Shown here: one piece after another, positions 22,048-29,069 of the stretch
How the letters are laid out: every line of letters begins with the position of its first letter
Position numbering within the stretch: position 1 is the stretch's first letter
Origin: Salidesulfovibrio brasiliensis JCM 12178
GTDB lineage: Bacteria; Desulfobacterota; Desulfovibrionia; Desulfovibrionales; Desulfovibrionaceae
Length of the DNA: 52,511 nt
NCBI RefSeq assembly: GCF_001311825.1
Contig: NZ_BBCB01000013.1
Span: forward strand, 1 to 52,511
Direction of reading: 5' to 3'
Notes under the pieces: model-generated
The model's input: the letters and a program-made list of their open reading frames with translations, nothing else
Told to the model about the DNA's origin: nothing
Database searches by the model: none
Translations under genes and position numbers: made by a program

Positions 22048-22076
22048 GTTATAGCTGATTTTGTGCCTAATGCCAA
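22048..22076 (-). promoter_or_regulatory. Probable sigma-70 promoter of dnaA
   Basis: On the minus strand TTGGCA (complement of 22071-22076) and TATAAC (complement of 22048-22053) are separated by exactly 17 bases. Transcription would start about 95 bases upstream of the dnaA GTG and pass through the DnaA box. Confidence 0.6.
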
Positions 22077-22108
22077 GTGATACCCGATTAAACGGTTGGA
22101 CAAATGAT

Positions 22109-22135
22109 TTGCCTTGCGCTTGATTTTGATACAAT
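22109..22135 (+). promoter_or_regulatory. Candidate promoter of the DUF39 gene
   Basis: TACAAT at 22130-22135 is a good -10, preceded by TTGCCT with a short 15-base spacer. It lies 53 bases before the start codon. Confidence 0.3.
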
Positions 22136-22187
22136 ATCTGAGGTCTTGCGCCGCAACCCGAAATAGCGGCTACATGGAGGTTTTCAA

Positions 22188-23357
22188 ATGGGTTCGCATC
22201 AAGTCAACAAGACTATCGCAGAGATCAACGATCGCATCCGAAAAGGCAAAGCGGTCGTGCTCAACGCCGAAGAGATGACGGAACTCGTCCGCCGGGATGG
22301 CAAGGTCAAAGCCGCCCAGCAGGTCGATGTCGTCACCACCGGGACGTTCTCTCCCATGTGCTCTTCCGGCATGCTCTTCAATATAGGGCAGCAGCCCCCG
22401 GTCATGAAAGTCTCCCGAATGTGGCTCAACAATGTGCCCTGCTATTCCGGACTGGCCGCAGTGGACGCCTACCTCGGCTGCACCGAACCGAGCGAAGACG
22501 ACCCGCTCAACAAAGTACCCCCGGGACGCTTCGCCTACGGCGGCGGACACGTCATCGAAGACCTGCTGAGCGGCAAGGCCGTCCACCTGCGCGCAGAAGC
22601 CTACGGCACCGACTGCTACCCGCGAAAGGAACTGTCCAAAGACATCACCCTCGCGGACCTGCCCAATGCCTGGCTCATGAACCCGCGCAACTGCTACCAG
22701 AACTACAACGCGGCCGTGAACATGACGAGCAGAACCATCTATACCTACATGGGGCCGCTCAAACCCAACTGCCACAACGTCAACTTCGCCACCGCCGGCA
22801 AGCTCTCGCCCGCATTCAACGACCCCTACTTCAAGACCATCGGGCTGGGGACAAAGATATTCCTCGGCGGCGGCATCGGCTGGGTTCTCGGCTCCGGTAC
22901 CCAACACGTGACCAAACCCGCACGAAACGAACGAGGCATCCCCACCTCGCCCTCAGGCACCCTCATGCTCAAAGGCGATATGAAAGGCATGAACCCGCGC
23001 TGGGTACGCGGCCTCAGCTTCGTCGGCTACGGTTGCTCCCTCAACGTGGGCGTCGGTATCCCCATACCCATCCTCAACGAGGAAATAGCCTGGTTCACCG
23101 GCGTCGACGACAGCGACATCCAGATGCCGCTCAAAGACTACGGCTACGACTACCCCAACGGCCTGCCCCGAGTGCTCGGACACGCCACCTTCGAAGAACT
23201 CAAATCCGGCGAAGTGACCGTCAACGGTAAGCTCACACCCACCGTGCCGCTTACCAGCTATACCATGTCACTCGAAATCGCCGATGAGCTCAAAAAGTGG
23301 ATCGAAGAAGGAAAATTCCTCCTCACCGAAGCACAAGAAGATATCATCAGCATCTAG
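22188..23357 (+). CDS. Homocysteine biosynthesis protein (DUF39)
   Basis: A 389-residue DUF39 protein. In methanogens and Desulfovibrio, DUF39 proteins help convert aspartate semialdehyde plus sulfide to homocysteine without O-acetylhomoserine, usually with a NIL-domain ferredoxin partner. Conserved-looking cysteines include Cys58 (SPMCSSG), Cys81 and Cys137 in the GTDCYPRKE segment, plus a glycine-rich run FLGGGIGWVLGSGTQHV. The sequence GGAGGTTTTCAA stands just before the ATG. It is divergent from dnaA and ends in a strong terminator, so it is transcribed alone. No NIL-ferredoxin gene lies in this window. Confidence 0.9.
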   Translation: MGSHQVNKTIAEINDRIRKGKAVVLNAEEMTELVRRDGKVKAAQQVDVVTTGTFSPMCSSGMLFNIGQQPPVMKVSRMWLNNVPCYSGLAAVDAYLGCTEPSEDDPLNKVPPGRFAYGGGHVIEDLLSGKAVHLRAEAYGTDCYPRKELSKDITLADLPNAWLMNPRNCYQNYNAAVNMTSRTIYTYMGPLKPNCHNVNFATAGKLSPAFNDPYFKTIGLGTKIFLGGGIGWVLGSGTQHVTKPARNERGIPTSPSGTLMLKGDMKGMNPRWVRGLSFVGYGCSLNVGVGIPIPILNEEIAWFTGVDDSDIQMPLKDYGYDYPNGLPRVLGHATFEELKSGEVTVNGKLTPTVPLTSYTMSLEIADELKKWIEEGKFLLTEAQEDIISI

Positions 23358-23379
23358 GCGCAAGAACAATACATGCTCA

Positions 23380-23413
23380 AGCCGCATTCCCCCGGGAGTG
23401 CGGCTTTTTTTTT
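23380..23413 (+). terminator. Terminator after the DUF39 gene
   Basis: AGCCGCATTCCC pairs with GGGAGTGCGGCT (one G-U pair) and is followed by nine T. It begins 23 bases after the stop codon and abuts the repeat cluster. Confidence 0.92.
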
Positions 23414-23952
23414 GCCTCCGGCGGCCCTCCGGGGGCCAAAGAACCCTTTGAAAAGGGTTCTTTGGAATCTCCTAAACTTTTTGGCTTGCCAAACTGCACC
23501 CTCCGTGACGTTTCACACGAAACATAGTTCTTGCAGTTTGGCGGGTTTTGGATGTTTCATCTCTTATTTGAGCGAAATCGAGAACCCCGCCAAGCCGCAA
23601 ATAGGTTTCTCGTTGTCGGCTAGTGAGCCAGCGGCTTGGCAAGCCAAAGCGTTTTGGGATTCTTAAACCCTTTTGGAAAAGGGTTTAAGCCGCCGGAGGC
23701 ACAAAAAAGCATTTTTGTGGAATATCCCGACCAAATAACAACCTATATGTCATTTCACACGAAACACAGGTCTTGTTGTTTAGCCGGGTCGAATATCAAG
23801 TATTCTGATCTCTTATTGAGCGAAATCGAGAACCCCGCCAAGCCGCAAATAGGTTTCTTGTTGTCGGCTAGTGAGCCAGCGGCTTGGCAAGCCAAAACGT
23901 TTTGGGATTCTTAAACCCTTTTGGAAAAGGGTTTAAGCCGCCGGAGGCACAA
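23414..23952. repeat. Nested inverted/direct repeat cluster with four large stem-loops
   Basis: No gene lies in this 650-base gap. GCCTCCGGCGG (23414-23424) returns inverted at 23690-23700 and 23938-23948. Between them are two short perfect hairpins (GAACCCTTT and AAACCCTTTT types) and four large stem-loops: H1 (23488-23498/23532-23542), H2 (23589-23598/23631-23640), H3 (23726-23741/23773-23788) and H4 (23837-23846/23879-23888). All have 31-33-nt loops. Stem sequences differ between H1, H2 and H3, but the changes compensate. H0 at the window start is a fifth member. This resembles a REP/MITE-like structured repeat. Confidence 0.8.
23559..23709. repeat. Long direct repeat, copy 1
   Basis: About 150 bases repeated at 23808-23958 with only four differences (two substitutions, two single-base indels), a period of 249. 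It contains stem-loop H2, the AAACCCTTTT palindrome and the CCGCCGGAGGC end. Confidence 0.92.
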
Positions 23953-23958
23953 AAAGCA
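23808..23958. repeat. Long direct repeat, copy 2
   Basis: Second copy of the repeat at 23559-23709, carrying stem-loop H4 and the same right end. It runs directly into the terminator of the oxidoreductase operon. Confidence 0.92.
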
Positions 23959-23988
23959 GGTCCACGGATCAATCCATGGACCTGCTTT
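23953..23988 (-). terminator. Terminator of the oxidoreductase operon
   Basis: AAAGCAGGTCCA pairs with TGGACCTGCTTT, the stem extending through GGA/TCC to a TCAA loop. On the minus strand a T run follows. It ends 20 bases beyond the gamma subunit stop. Confidence 0.85.
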
Positions 23989-24008
23989 AAGTACGTATCT
24001 ACTCGTTA

Positions 24009-24554
24009 TTACTTGATGTGATCGGCGCCTGCCTGAAGGGCTTCGGCGTTTTTGGGGATCAGGTGCGAGTAGTGTGCGGAGATGACGTTGTCGAGCGAGT
24101 TGACGACGGCGTCGAGGGGCATGATTTTGGTTGCTTCGATGAATGCGCCGAGTGCGACCATGTTTGCCATGCGGGTATTGCCGAGTTTGTCGGCTATTTC
24201 GTTTGCGGGCACGGCGTAGCAGTTGACGCGTTTGGTATCTGCCAGTTCCATGTCCACGAGCGAGGAGTTGATGATGTTGATGCCGCCGTCTTGCAGTCTG
24301 GTTTGGAATTTATCCAGTGAGGGGCGGTTCATGATGATGAGGCTGGTGGGTCGCCTGATGATGGGCGATCCGATTTCCTCTTCTGCGAGGACGACGGTGC
24401 AGTTTGCGGTGCCGCCGCGCATTTCGGGTCCGTAGACGGGGATGTAGGTGACGTTAAGTCCTTCCTGCATTCCGGCGTAAGCGAGCAGGTTTCCTATGAG
24501 CATGACGCCTTGGCCGCCGAAGCCTGCGATGATGGAGTCGAGGTAGCGGGACAT
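24009..24554 (-). CDS. 2-oxoacid:ferredoxin oxidoreductase, gamma subunit
   Basis: 181 residues, the usual size of a separate gamma subunit. It opens with IIAGFGGQGVMLIGNLLAYAG and has PVYGPEMRGGTANCTVVLAEEEIGSPI, the two signatures of this family. The subunit helps bind coenzyme A and completes the enzyme that converts a 2-oxoacid plus CoA to acyl-CoA, CO2 and reduced ferredoxin. Its ATG overlaps the beta subunit stop (TAATG). It is the last gene of the ferredoxin-alpha-beta-gamma unit and is followed by a strong terminator. Confidence 0.93.
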   Translation of the reverse strand: MSRYLDSIIAGFGGQGVMLIGNLLAYAGMQEGLNVTYIPVYGPEMRGGTANCTVVLAEEEIGSPIIRRPTSLIIMNRPSLDKFQTRLQDGGINIINSSLVDMELADTKRVNCYAVPANEIADKLGNTRMANMVALGAFIEATKIMPLDAVVNSLDNVISAHYSHLIPKNAEALQAGADHIK

Positions 24555-25321
24555 TAGCAGGCACCTCCTTCGTCGGTGTCTTTGTAGACGCCGAGCGGGA
24601 AGTAGGGGATCATTTCGGTCTGGATGCGTTCGTTTGCCTGCACTGGGGTCATTTTCCAGTTGGTGGGGCAGGCGGAGAGCAGTTCGACGAAGCCGAAGCC
24701 TTTGTTTTGGGTTTGGCATTCGAAGGCTTTGCGCATGTATTTTTTAGCTTGGCGGATGTTTTTGACGTTGTCGAGGGATCCGCGTGCGGCGAAGGCGGTG
24801 CCACCGAGTCCGGCGATGATTTCGGTCATGCGGATGGGTGCGCCTTCGTGTTCGAGGCAGCGTCCGGACGGGCAGGTGGTGGTGCGCTGTCCGATGAGCG
24901 TGGTGGGTGCCATTTGGCCGCCGGTCATGCCGTAGACGGTGTTGTTGACGAAGACCACGCTGATTTTTTCGCCGCGGTTGGCAGCGTGCAGGATTTCGGC
25001 CATGCCGATGGATGCGAGGTCGCCGTCGCCTTGATAGGCGAAGACGAAGTTGTCCTTGCGGGCGGCCTTGACGCCTGTGGCGACAGCGGGTGCGCGTCCG
25101 TGGGGTGCTTCGACGGCATCGACGTTGAGGTAGTTGTAGAGGAAGACGGAGCAGCCGATGGAAGAGACGAGGATGGTGTCCTCGAATACGCCGAGTTCTT
25201 CCAGCAGTTCGCCCACGAGCCGGTGAGCCACGCCGTGGTGGCAGCCGGGGCAGTAGTGGGTGGGTCTGTCTATGACCGCTTTGGGTCTGTCGAAGACGAG
25301 CTTTTCGTTCATTTCAGACAT
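24554..25321 (-). CDS. 2-oxoacid:ferredoxin oxidoreductase, beta (TPP-binding) subunit
   Basis: 255 residues. The thiamine diphosphate motif runs from YQGDGDLASIGMAEILHAANRGEK (about 92-115, the GDG start) to VFVNNTVYGMTGGQ. CPGCHHGVAHRL near residue 24 is typical of the KorB/VorA group. Like these, it has no separate iron-sulfur domain, and the ferredoxin subunit supplies the clusters. It follows the alpha subunit with no gap and overlaps the gamma start. The substrate, whether branched-chain oxoacid or 2-oxoglutarate, cannot be settled from sequence. Confidence 0.93.
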   Translation of the reverse strand: MSEMNEKLVFDRPKAVIDRPTHYCPGCHHGVAHRLVGELLEELGVFEDTILVSSIGCSVFLYNYLNVDAVEAPHGRAPAVATGVKAARKDNFVFAYQGDGDLASIGMAEILHAANRGEKISVVFVNNTVYGMTGGQMAPTTLIGQRTTTCPSGRCLEHEGAPIRMTEIIAGLGGTAFAARGSLDNVKNIRQAKKYMRKAFECQTQNKGFGFVELLSACPTNWKMTPVQANERIQTEMIPYFPLGVYKDTDEGGAC

Positions 25322-26386
25322 TTATTTACCCTCCAGGCTCTTGAGGATGGGTTCCTCGAAATCGTCCGGGGTGGGCAGGTTGCCGGGGTAGATCGGGAAG
25401 AAGTCCGAGTCGGCAACGGTGCGGATGGCCAGACGGACGTCGTCGACCATCTGGCCGAGGTTGTGTTCGACGGTAAGGAAGCGTTTGCCTTCCTTGGCCA
25501 GCTTGAGCAGCGGCTTTTCGGGGAAGGGGTAGAGGGTCTTGGGCCGGAAGAGGCCGACCTTTTTTCCTTCCTTGCGGAGCTTGCGCACGGCGCTTTTGGC
25601 GATGCGGCCGATGGAGCCGTAGGCGCAGACCACGAGTTCGGCATCTTCGGTGTCGAAGAGTTCGGCGTCCGCCATTTCTTTCATGGCGTCGTATTTGGCC
25701 TGCAGCTTCTGGTTCTGGCCGGCGAGGGCGCCTTCTTCGAGGAAGAGGGACTTGATGAGCCGTTTTTCACGGCCGTTTGCGCCGTCGAGCCGCCAGTCTT
25801 CGCCGCCTTCGGATTCGATGTTTTCCGGAATCCACGGGGTGATGGGTTCTTTCATCTGGCCGAGGATGGCGTCACCCAGGACCATGACCGGGTTGCGGTA
25901 TTTGAAGGCGAGGTCGAAGGCCTGAATGGTCATGTCGTAGGCTTCCTGCCCGGTGGAGGGGGCGAGGACGAGCAGACGGTAGTCGCCGTGTCCGCCGCCT
26001 CGGGTGGACTGGTAGTAGTCGCCCTGTGCCGGGCCGATGTCGCCGAGACCCGGTCCGCCGCGGTTCATGTTGACGATGACTGCGGGGATTTCGGAGCCTG
26101 CCATGTAGGAGATGGCTTCCTGCTTGAGGGAGACGCCCGGGCTGGAGGAGCTGGTCATGGCGCGTACGCCGCAGGCACCTGCGCCGAGCAGCATGTTTGC
26201 CGCGGCCACTTCGGATTCCGCCTGCACGAATTCGCCGCCTGCCTTGGGCATTTCGGAGCTCATGAATTCCGGAATCTCGTTCTGGGGCGTGATGGGGTAG
26301 CCGAAGAAGCAGCGGCATTTTGCGGCGAGTGCGCCGCGGGAGACCGCTTCATTGCCTTTGACGAAAATTCTGACTGTCTTGCTCAT
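25322..26386 (-). CDS. 2-oxoacid:ferredoxin oxidoreductase, alpha subunit (VorB type)
   Basis: 354 residues. The N-terminal pyrimidine-binding domain shows KGNEAVSRGALAAKCRCFFGYPITPQNEIPE and SSSSPGVSLKQEAISYMAGSEIPAVIV. The C-terminal part holds the transketolase-like domain with GSIGRIAKSAVRKLRKEGKKVGLFRPKTLYPFP. This layout best matches VorB, the alpha subunit of 2-oxoisovalerate ferredoxin oxidoreductases, though KorA of 2-oxoglutarate enzymes is close. It follows the ferredoxin subunit directly. The complex should supply reduced ferredoxin and branched-chain or similar acyl-CoA. Confidence 0.92.
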   Translation of the reverse strand: MSKTVRIFVKGNEAVSRGALAAKCRCFFGYPITPQNEIPEFMSSEMPKAGGEFVQAESEVAAANMLLGAGACGVRAMTSSSSPGVSLKQEAISYMAGSEIPAVIVNMNRGGPGLGDIGPAQGDYYQSTRGGGHGDYRLLVLAPSTGQEAYDMTIQAFDLAFKYRNPVMVLGDAILGQMKEPITPWIPENIESEGGEDWRLDGANGREKRLIKSLFLEEGALAGQNQKLQAKYDAMKEMADAELFDTEDAELVVCAYGSIGRIAKSAVRKLRKEGKKVGLFRPKTLYPFPEKPLLKLAKEGKRFLTVEHNLGQMVDDVRLAIRTVADSDFFPIYPGNLPTPDDFEEPILKSLEGK

Positions 26387-26623
26387 TTACTCGTCCCCCT
26401 TCTTTTTCTTCGGGGTGCGGTAGACCCTGATGGCGAGGTCCGGACAGATGAGGGCGCAGGACGTGCAGCCCGTACATTTTTCCATGTCCTCGGCGGGCAC
26501 CTCGGCGACTTTGTAGCCGCTCTGGTTGAACCGCTCTGACTGAACGATGATCTGGACAGGGCAGACCGTGGAGCAGAGCATGCAGCCTTTGCACCGGTCT
26601 TCCTGAACCGCGATTCGGGACAT
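26387..26623 (-). CDS. 4Fe-4S ferredoxin subunit of the 2-oxoacid oxidoreductase
   Basis: A 78-residue protein with two classical CxxCxxCxxxC(P) sets (Cys11-14-17-21 and the matching set CTGCTSCALICP), so two 4Fe-4S clusters. A lysine-rich tail follows. As first gene of the four-subunit unit it corresponds to KorD/VorC and would take electrons from the thiamine centre to free ferredoxin. AAGGAG lies 7 bases before the ATG, and only 35 bases separate it from the queA stop, so the oxidoreductase and queA are probably co-transcribed. Confidence 0.93.
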   Translation of the reverse strand: MSRIAVQEDRCKGCMLCSTVCPVQIIVQSERFNQSGYKVAEVPAEDMEKCTGCTSCALICPDLAIRVYRTPKKKKGDE

Positions 26624-26658
26624 AACGATCTCCTTCCGATTATTGTGCGGCAGGGCCG

Positions 26659-27747
26659 CTACCGTATGAGCATGGCGTCTCCGTAGGAGAAGAACCGGAA
26701 GCCGTTGTCCAGGGCGTCCCTGTACGCTTCCTTGATTGTATCTATGCCAGCTAGGGCAGATACCATAATAATGAGGCTTGATTCTGGCAAATGGAAATTG
26801 GTCAGCAGGCAGTCCACGACCTTGAAGGTGTAGCCGGGCGTGATGAAAATATCCGTTTCACCCCGGAATTCTTCTATTTTTCCAGCCTCCTTTACCATAC
26901 CTTCCAGTGCCCGTGCGCTGGTAGTGCCGATGGCGACAACGGGTCTCCCTTCGGATTTCGCCTTTTTGACCGCTTGCACGGTTTCTTCGCCGACCTCTAT
27001 GAACTCGGAGTGCATGGCGTGCTTTCTGATGTCGCGTTCCCGCACGGGGCTGAACGTACCGTAGCCCACGTAGAGGGTTACTTCGGCCCAGTCGTGTCCG
27101 GCGTCTTCCAGCTCTTTTCTGAGCTCCGGCGTGAAATGCAGACCGGCGGTAGGGGCTGCGACGGAACCGGCTTTGTCCTTTCGGCAATAGGTGGTCTGGT
27201 AGCGTTCGGCATCGGTTTCATCGCTGTCCCGGCCGATGTAGGGCGGCAGGGGAATGCAGCCGATCCGCCCGATGATTTCTTCGAGGTCGCCATGCCACTC
27301 GATATCCACGACCCACTTGCCGAAGTCGCCGCGTTCTCTGGGCACGAGTTTGAAGTCGTCGGAGAACGTGATCAGCTCGTGCGGTCTGGGCGATTTGGAT
27401 GAACGAAGCAGCCCTTGCACTCGCGCCTTCTTCCATTCGCATGATCCTTCCGTACAGATGATGCGTGGTAGGGGGGTAAGCAGCAGGAACTCCACTTTGC
27501 CGCCTGTAGGCTTGGTGCCGAACATCCGCGCCGGGAACACCCGGGAGTTGTTGACCACCAGCAAGGCGTTTTCCGGCAGGTGCCTGCCGAGCTCCGAAAA
27601 GGGCGCTATGGTCCGGTTGCCGGTATCACGGTCGAGCACGAGCAGCCTCGACCCGTCCCGTCTGTCTGCGGGCTGTTGGGCGATGCGTTCTTCCGGAAGC
27701 TCGAAATTATACGTATTGAGATTGTATTGTCTTGGGATTTTTTTCAT
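26659..27747 (-). CDS. S-adenosylmethionine:tRNA ribosyltransferase-isomerase QueA
   Basis: 362 residues, close to the family norm. The N-terminal NTYNFELPEERIAQQPADRRDGSRLLVLDR and the ALLVVNNSRVFPARMFG segment, the central SVAAPTAGLHFTPELR and the C-terminal TDIFITPGYTFKVVDCLLTNFHLPESSL are QueA hallmarks. It transfers the ribosyl part of SAM to 7-aminomethyl-7-deazaguanine in tRNA, giving epoxyqueuosine. I placed the start at the ATG before KKIPRQYN; a longer version of 384 residues is possible but lacks homology-like sequence. A good promoter lies upstream, and the oxidoreductase genes follow. Confidence 0.94.
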   Translation of the reverse strand: MKKIPRQYNLNTYNFELPEERIAQQPADRRDGSRLLVLDRDTGNRTIAPFSELGRHLPENALLVVNNSRVFPARMFGTKPTGGKVEFLLLTPLPRIICTEGSCEWKKARVQGLLRSSKSPRPHELITFSDDFKLVPRERGDFGKWVVDIEWHGDLEEIIGRIGCIPLPPYIGRDSDETDAERYQTTYCRKDKAGSVAAPTAGLHFTPELRKELEDAGHDWAEVTLYVGYGTFSPVRERDIRKHAMHSEFIEVGEETVQAVKKAKSEGRPVVAIGTTSARALEGMVKEAGKIEEFRGETDIFITPGYTFKVVDCLLTNFHLPESSLIIMVSALAGIDTIKEAYRDALDNGFRFFSYGDAMLIR

Positions 27748-27767
27748 GGTGTTTTCTCGCGTGCGGC

Positions 27768-27796
27768 ATACTATTGTTGAATCATCCGGCTGGCAA
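27768..27796 (-). promoter_or_regulatory. Probable promoter for queA and the oxidoreductase genes
   Basis: On the minus strand TTGCCA (complement of 27791-27796) and TAGTAT (complement of 27768-27773) have a 17-base spacer and end 21 bases before the chosen queA ATG. Confidence 0.5.
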
Positions 27797-27894
27797 GCTT
27801 GAGTAAATTCCATATATTCCGGTTTGTTGCGGTGTTTTGTTCATAACCCTCTCCAATATCTTGAATTTCTGTGCAATCGTGGTATTTGAAAACA

Positions 27895-28572
27895 ATGAAT
27901 CTGTTGTCGGTGGCCGATATCTCCAAGATGACCCGCATCCCTGCACCAACGGCGCGTCGTTACGCTTCGTTGTTCAAGGATTTTCTCTGCGGGACCAAGG
28001 TCGGTCGGGTCACCAAGTATCCAGAAGAGTCCGTGCAGGTCTTCAACAGGATCTCCCAGCTTTATTCCGAGGGCCGCGTTACCCATGAGATTGAGGATAT
28101 ATTGCGGTCCGAGCTGCCCAGAACCATCGATGTTGAAGCGTCCGAACCTTGTTCTGTTCCGGTTCCGTTCAGTAATTCCGAGCTAAGCCAAGCGTTTACC
28201 GACGTAATGGACAGGGTCGCCTCCTGCATGGAAACCATCGCGGACCAGAAGCAGGTCATCGAGAGTCAGCAGGAGGATGTTCGCAAGCTCAAGACAGCGT
28301 TTGTGATGCTCGCCCGTAGCCAGAAGCGCATCAAGTCGCTTCCTGCTCCGGCCGAACCACCGGCCGAGCTTGTGGAATCCTATCGGAGACTTGAGGAGAA
28401 GGATCAGGAGCTTGAGGAAATGGCCATGAGCCTTTCGCTTGACGCTTCCGACATCAAGGTCAAGCTTCAAACGCTTGAATCCGAGCTGGTTCGGCTCCGC
28501 AAGGACCGCCGCGAAATGGAAAAGTACCTTCAAGACAAGATCGACAGGCTCAAATCAGAAGCCGATACATAA
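27895..28572 (+). CDS. MerR-like HTH protein with coiled-coil tail
   Basis: A 225-residue protein. The N-terminal LLSVADISKMTRIPAPTARRYASLFKDFL is a MerR-type winged HTH start, followed by the wing (VGRVTKYPEESVQVFNRISQLY). The rest (about 90-225) is charged coiled coil, unlike ligand-binding MerR proteins with conserved cysteines. It may be a dimerised DNA-binding or nucleoid-associated regulator. No ribosome-binding site is visible; a GTG 24 bases upstream is an alternative start. It is divergent from queA and leads a run with a lipoprotein gene 17 bases further on. Confidence 0.75.
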   Translation: MNLLSVADISKMTRIPAPTARRYASLFKDFLCGTKVGRVTKYPEESVQVFNRISQLYSEGRVTHEIEDILRSELPRTIDVEASEPCSVPVPFSNSELSQAFTDVMDRVASCMETIADQKQVIESQQEDVRKLKTAFVMLARSQKRIKSLPAPAEPPAELVESYRRLEEKDQELEEMAMSLSLDASDIKVKLQTLESELVRLRKDRREMEKYLQDKIDRLKSEADT

Positions 28573-28589
28573 TTTTTCAAGGAGTTGTT

Positions 28590-29069
28590 ATGCGTACGTT
28601 TGCCAAAGTCTTTGTTCTTCTGGCAGGTCTTTGCCTGTTTGCCGGTTGCACCACCACTTCGTCCAACACCACCTCCGGCCAACAGACCGACTCTCCCCAG
28701 CGTGAGTATTCCCAGACGAATTTCTACTACGACTTCGAGGACATCCTTATTCCGAGCGAACTCGAATATGTGGATGAGGAATCCTACACGCTGGACAACC
28801 GCAAGTTCCGCGTCGGCATCATGAAGTTCAAGGGTCGGGTTGTTATTCAGGATCTCATTCAGTTTTTCCTGAACAACATGGCCAAGGACAATTGGGAAAA
28901 GATCGCTTCGGTCAAGGGCAAGATTTCCGTTCTTTCATTTGAGAAGTTCAACAAGAGCTGCATCATTCAGGTCGAGGACAGCTTTGCCAGCGCCAAGGTC
29001 ACTATCATCGCCGCCGAGGCCAAGGACGCTCAGTCCGATGCGCCTTCGGTTTCGAATTTAAACGAATAA
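28590..29069 (+). CDS. Lipoprotein of unknown function
   Basis: A 159-residue protein with a signal ending in CLFAGC, so Cys20 is the lipid site. The mature part begins with a Thr/Ser-rich linker and then a compact domain with YYDFEDILIPSEL and VIQDLIQFFLNNMAKDNW. I do not recognise the family, but such small envelope lipoproteins are common in Desulfovibrio. AAGGAG lies 6 bases upstream. Its stop overlaps the first possible coaBC start (TAATG). Confidence 0.75.
   Translation: MRTFAKVFVLLAGLCLFAGCTTTSSNTTSGQQTDSPQREYSQTNFYYDFEDILIPSELEYVDEESYTLDNRKFRVGIMKFKGRVVIQDLIQFFLNNMAKDNWEKIASVKGKISVLSFEKFNKSCIIQVEDSFASAKVTIIAAEAKDAQSDAPSVSNLNE

Noticed and set aside
23414-23952. CRISPR array
   Set aside because: The repeats are long, only two copies are near identical and they contain inverted structures. 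There is no regular spacer pattern and no cas gene.
24707-26539. A 610-residue plus-strand open frame opposite the oxidoreductase subunits
   Set aside because: All four minus-strand genes match known subunits with overlapping starts and stops. The plus-strand frame has no ribosome-binding site or domain.
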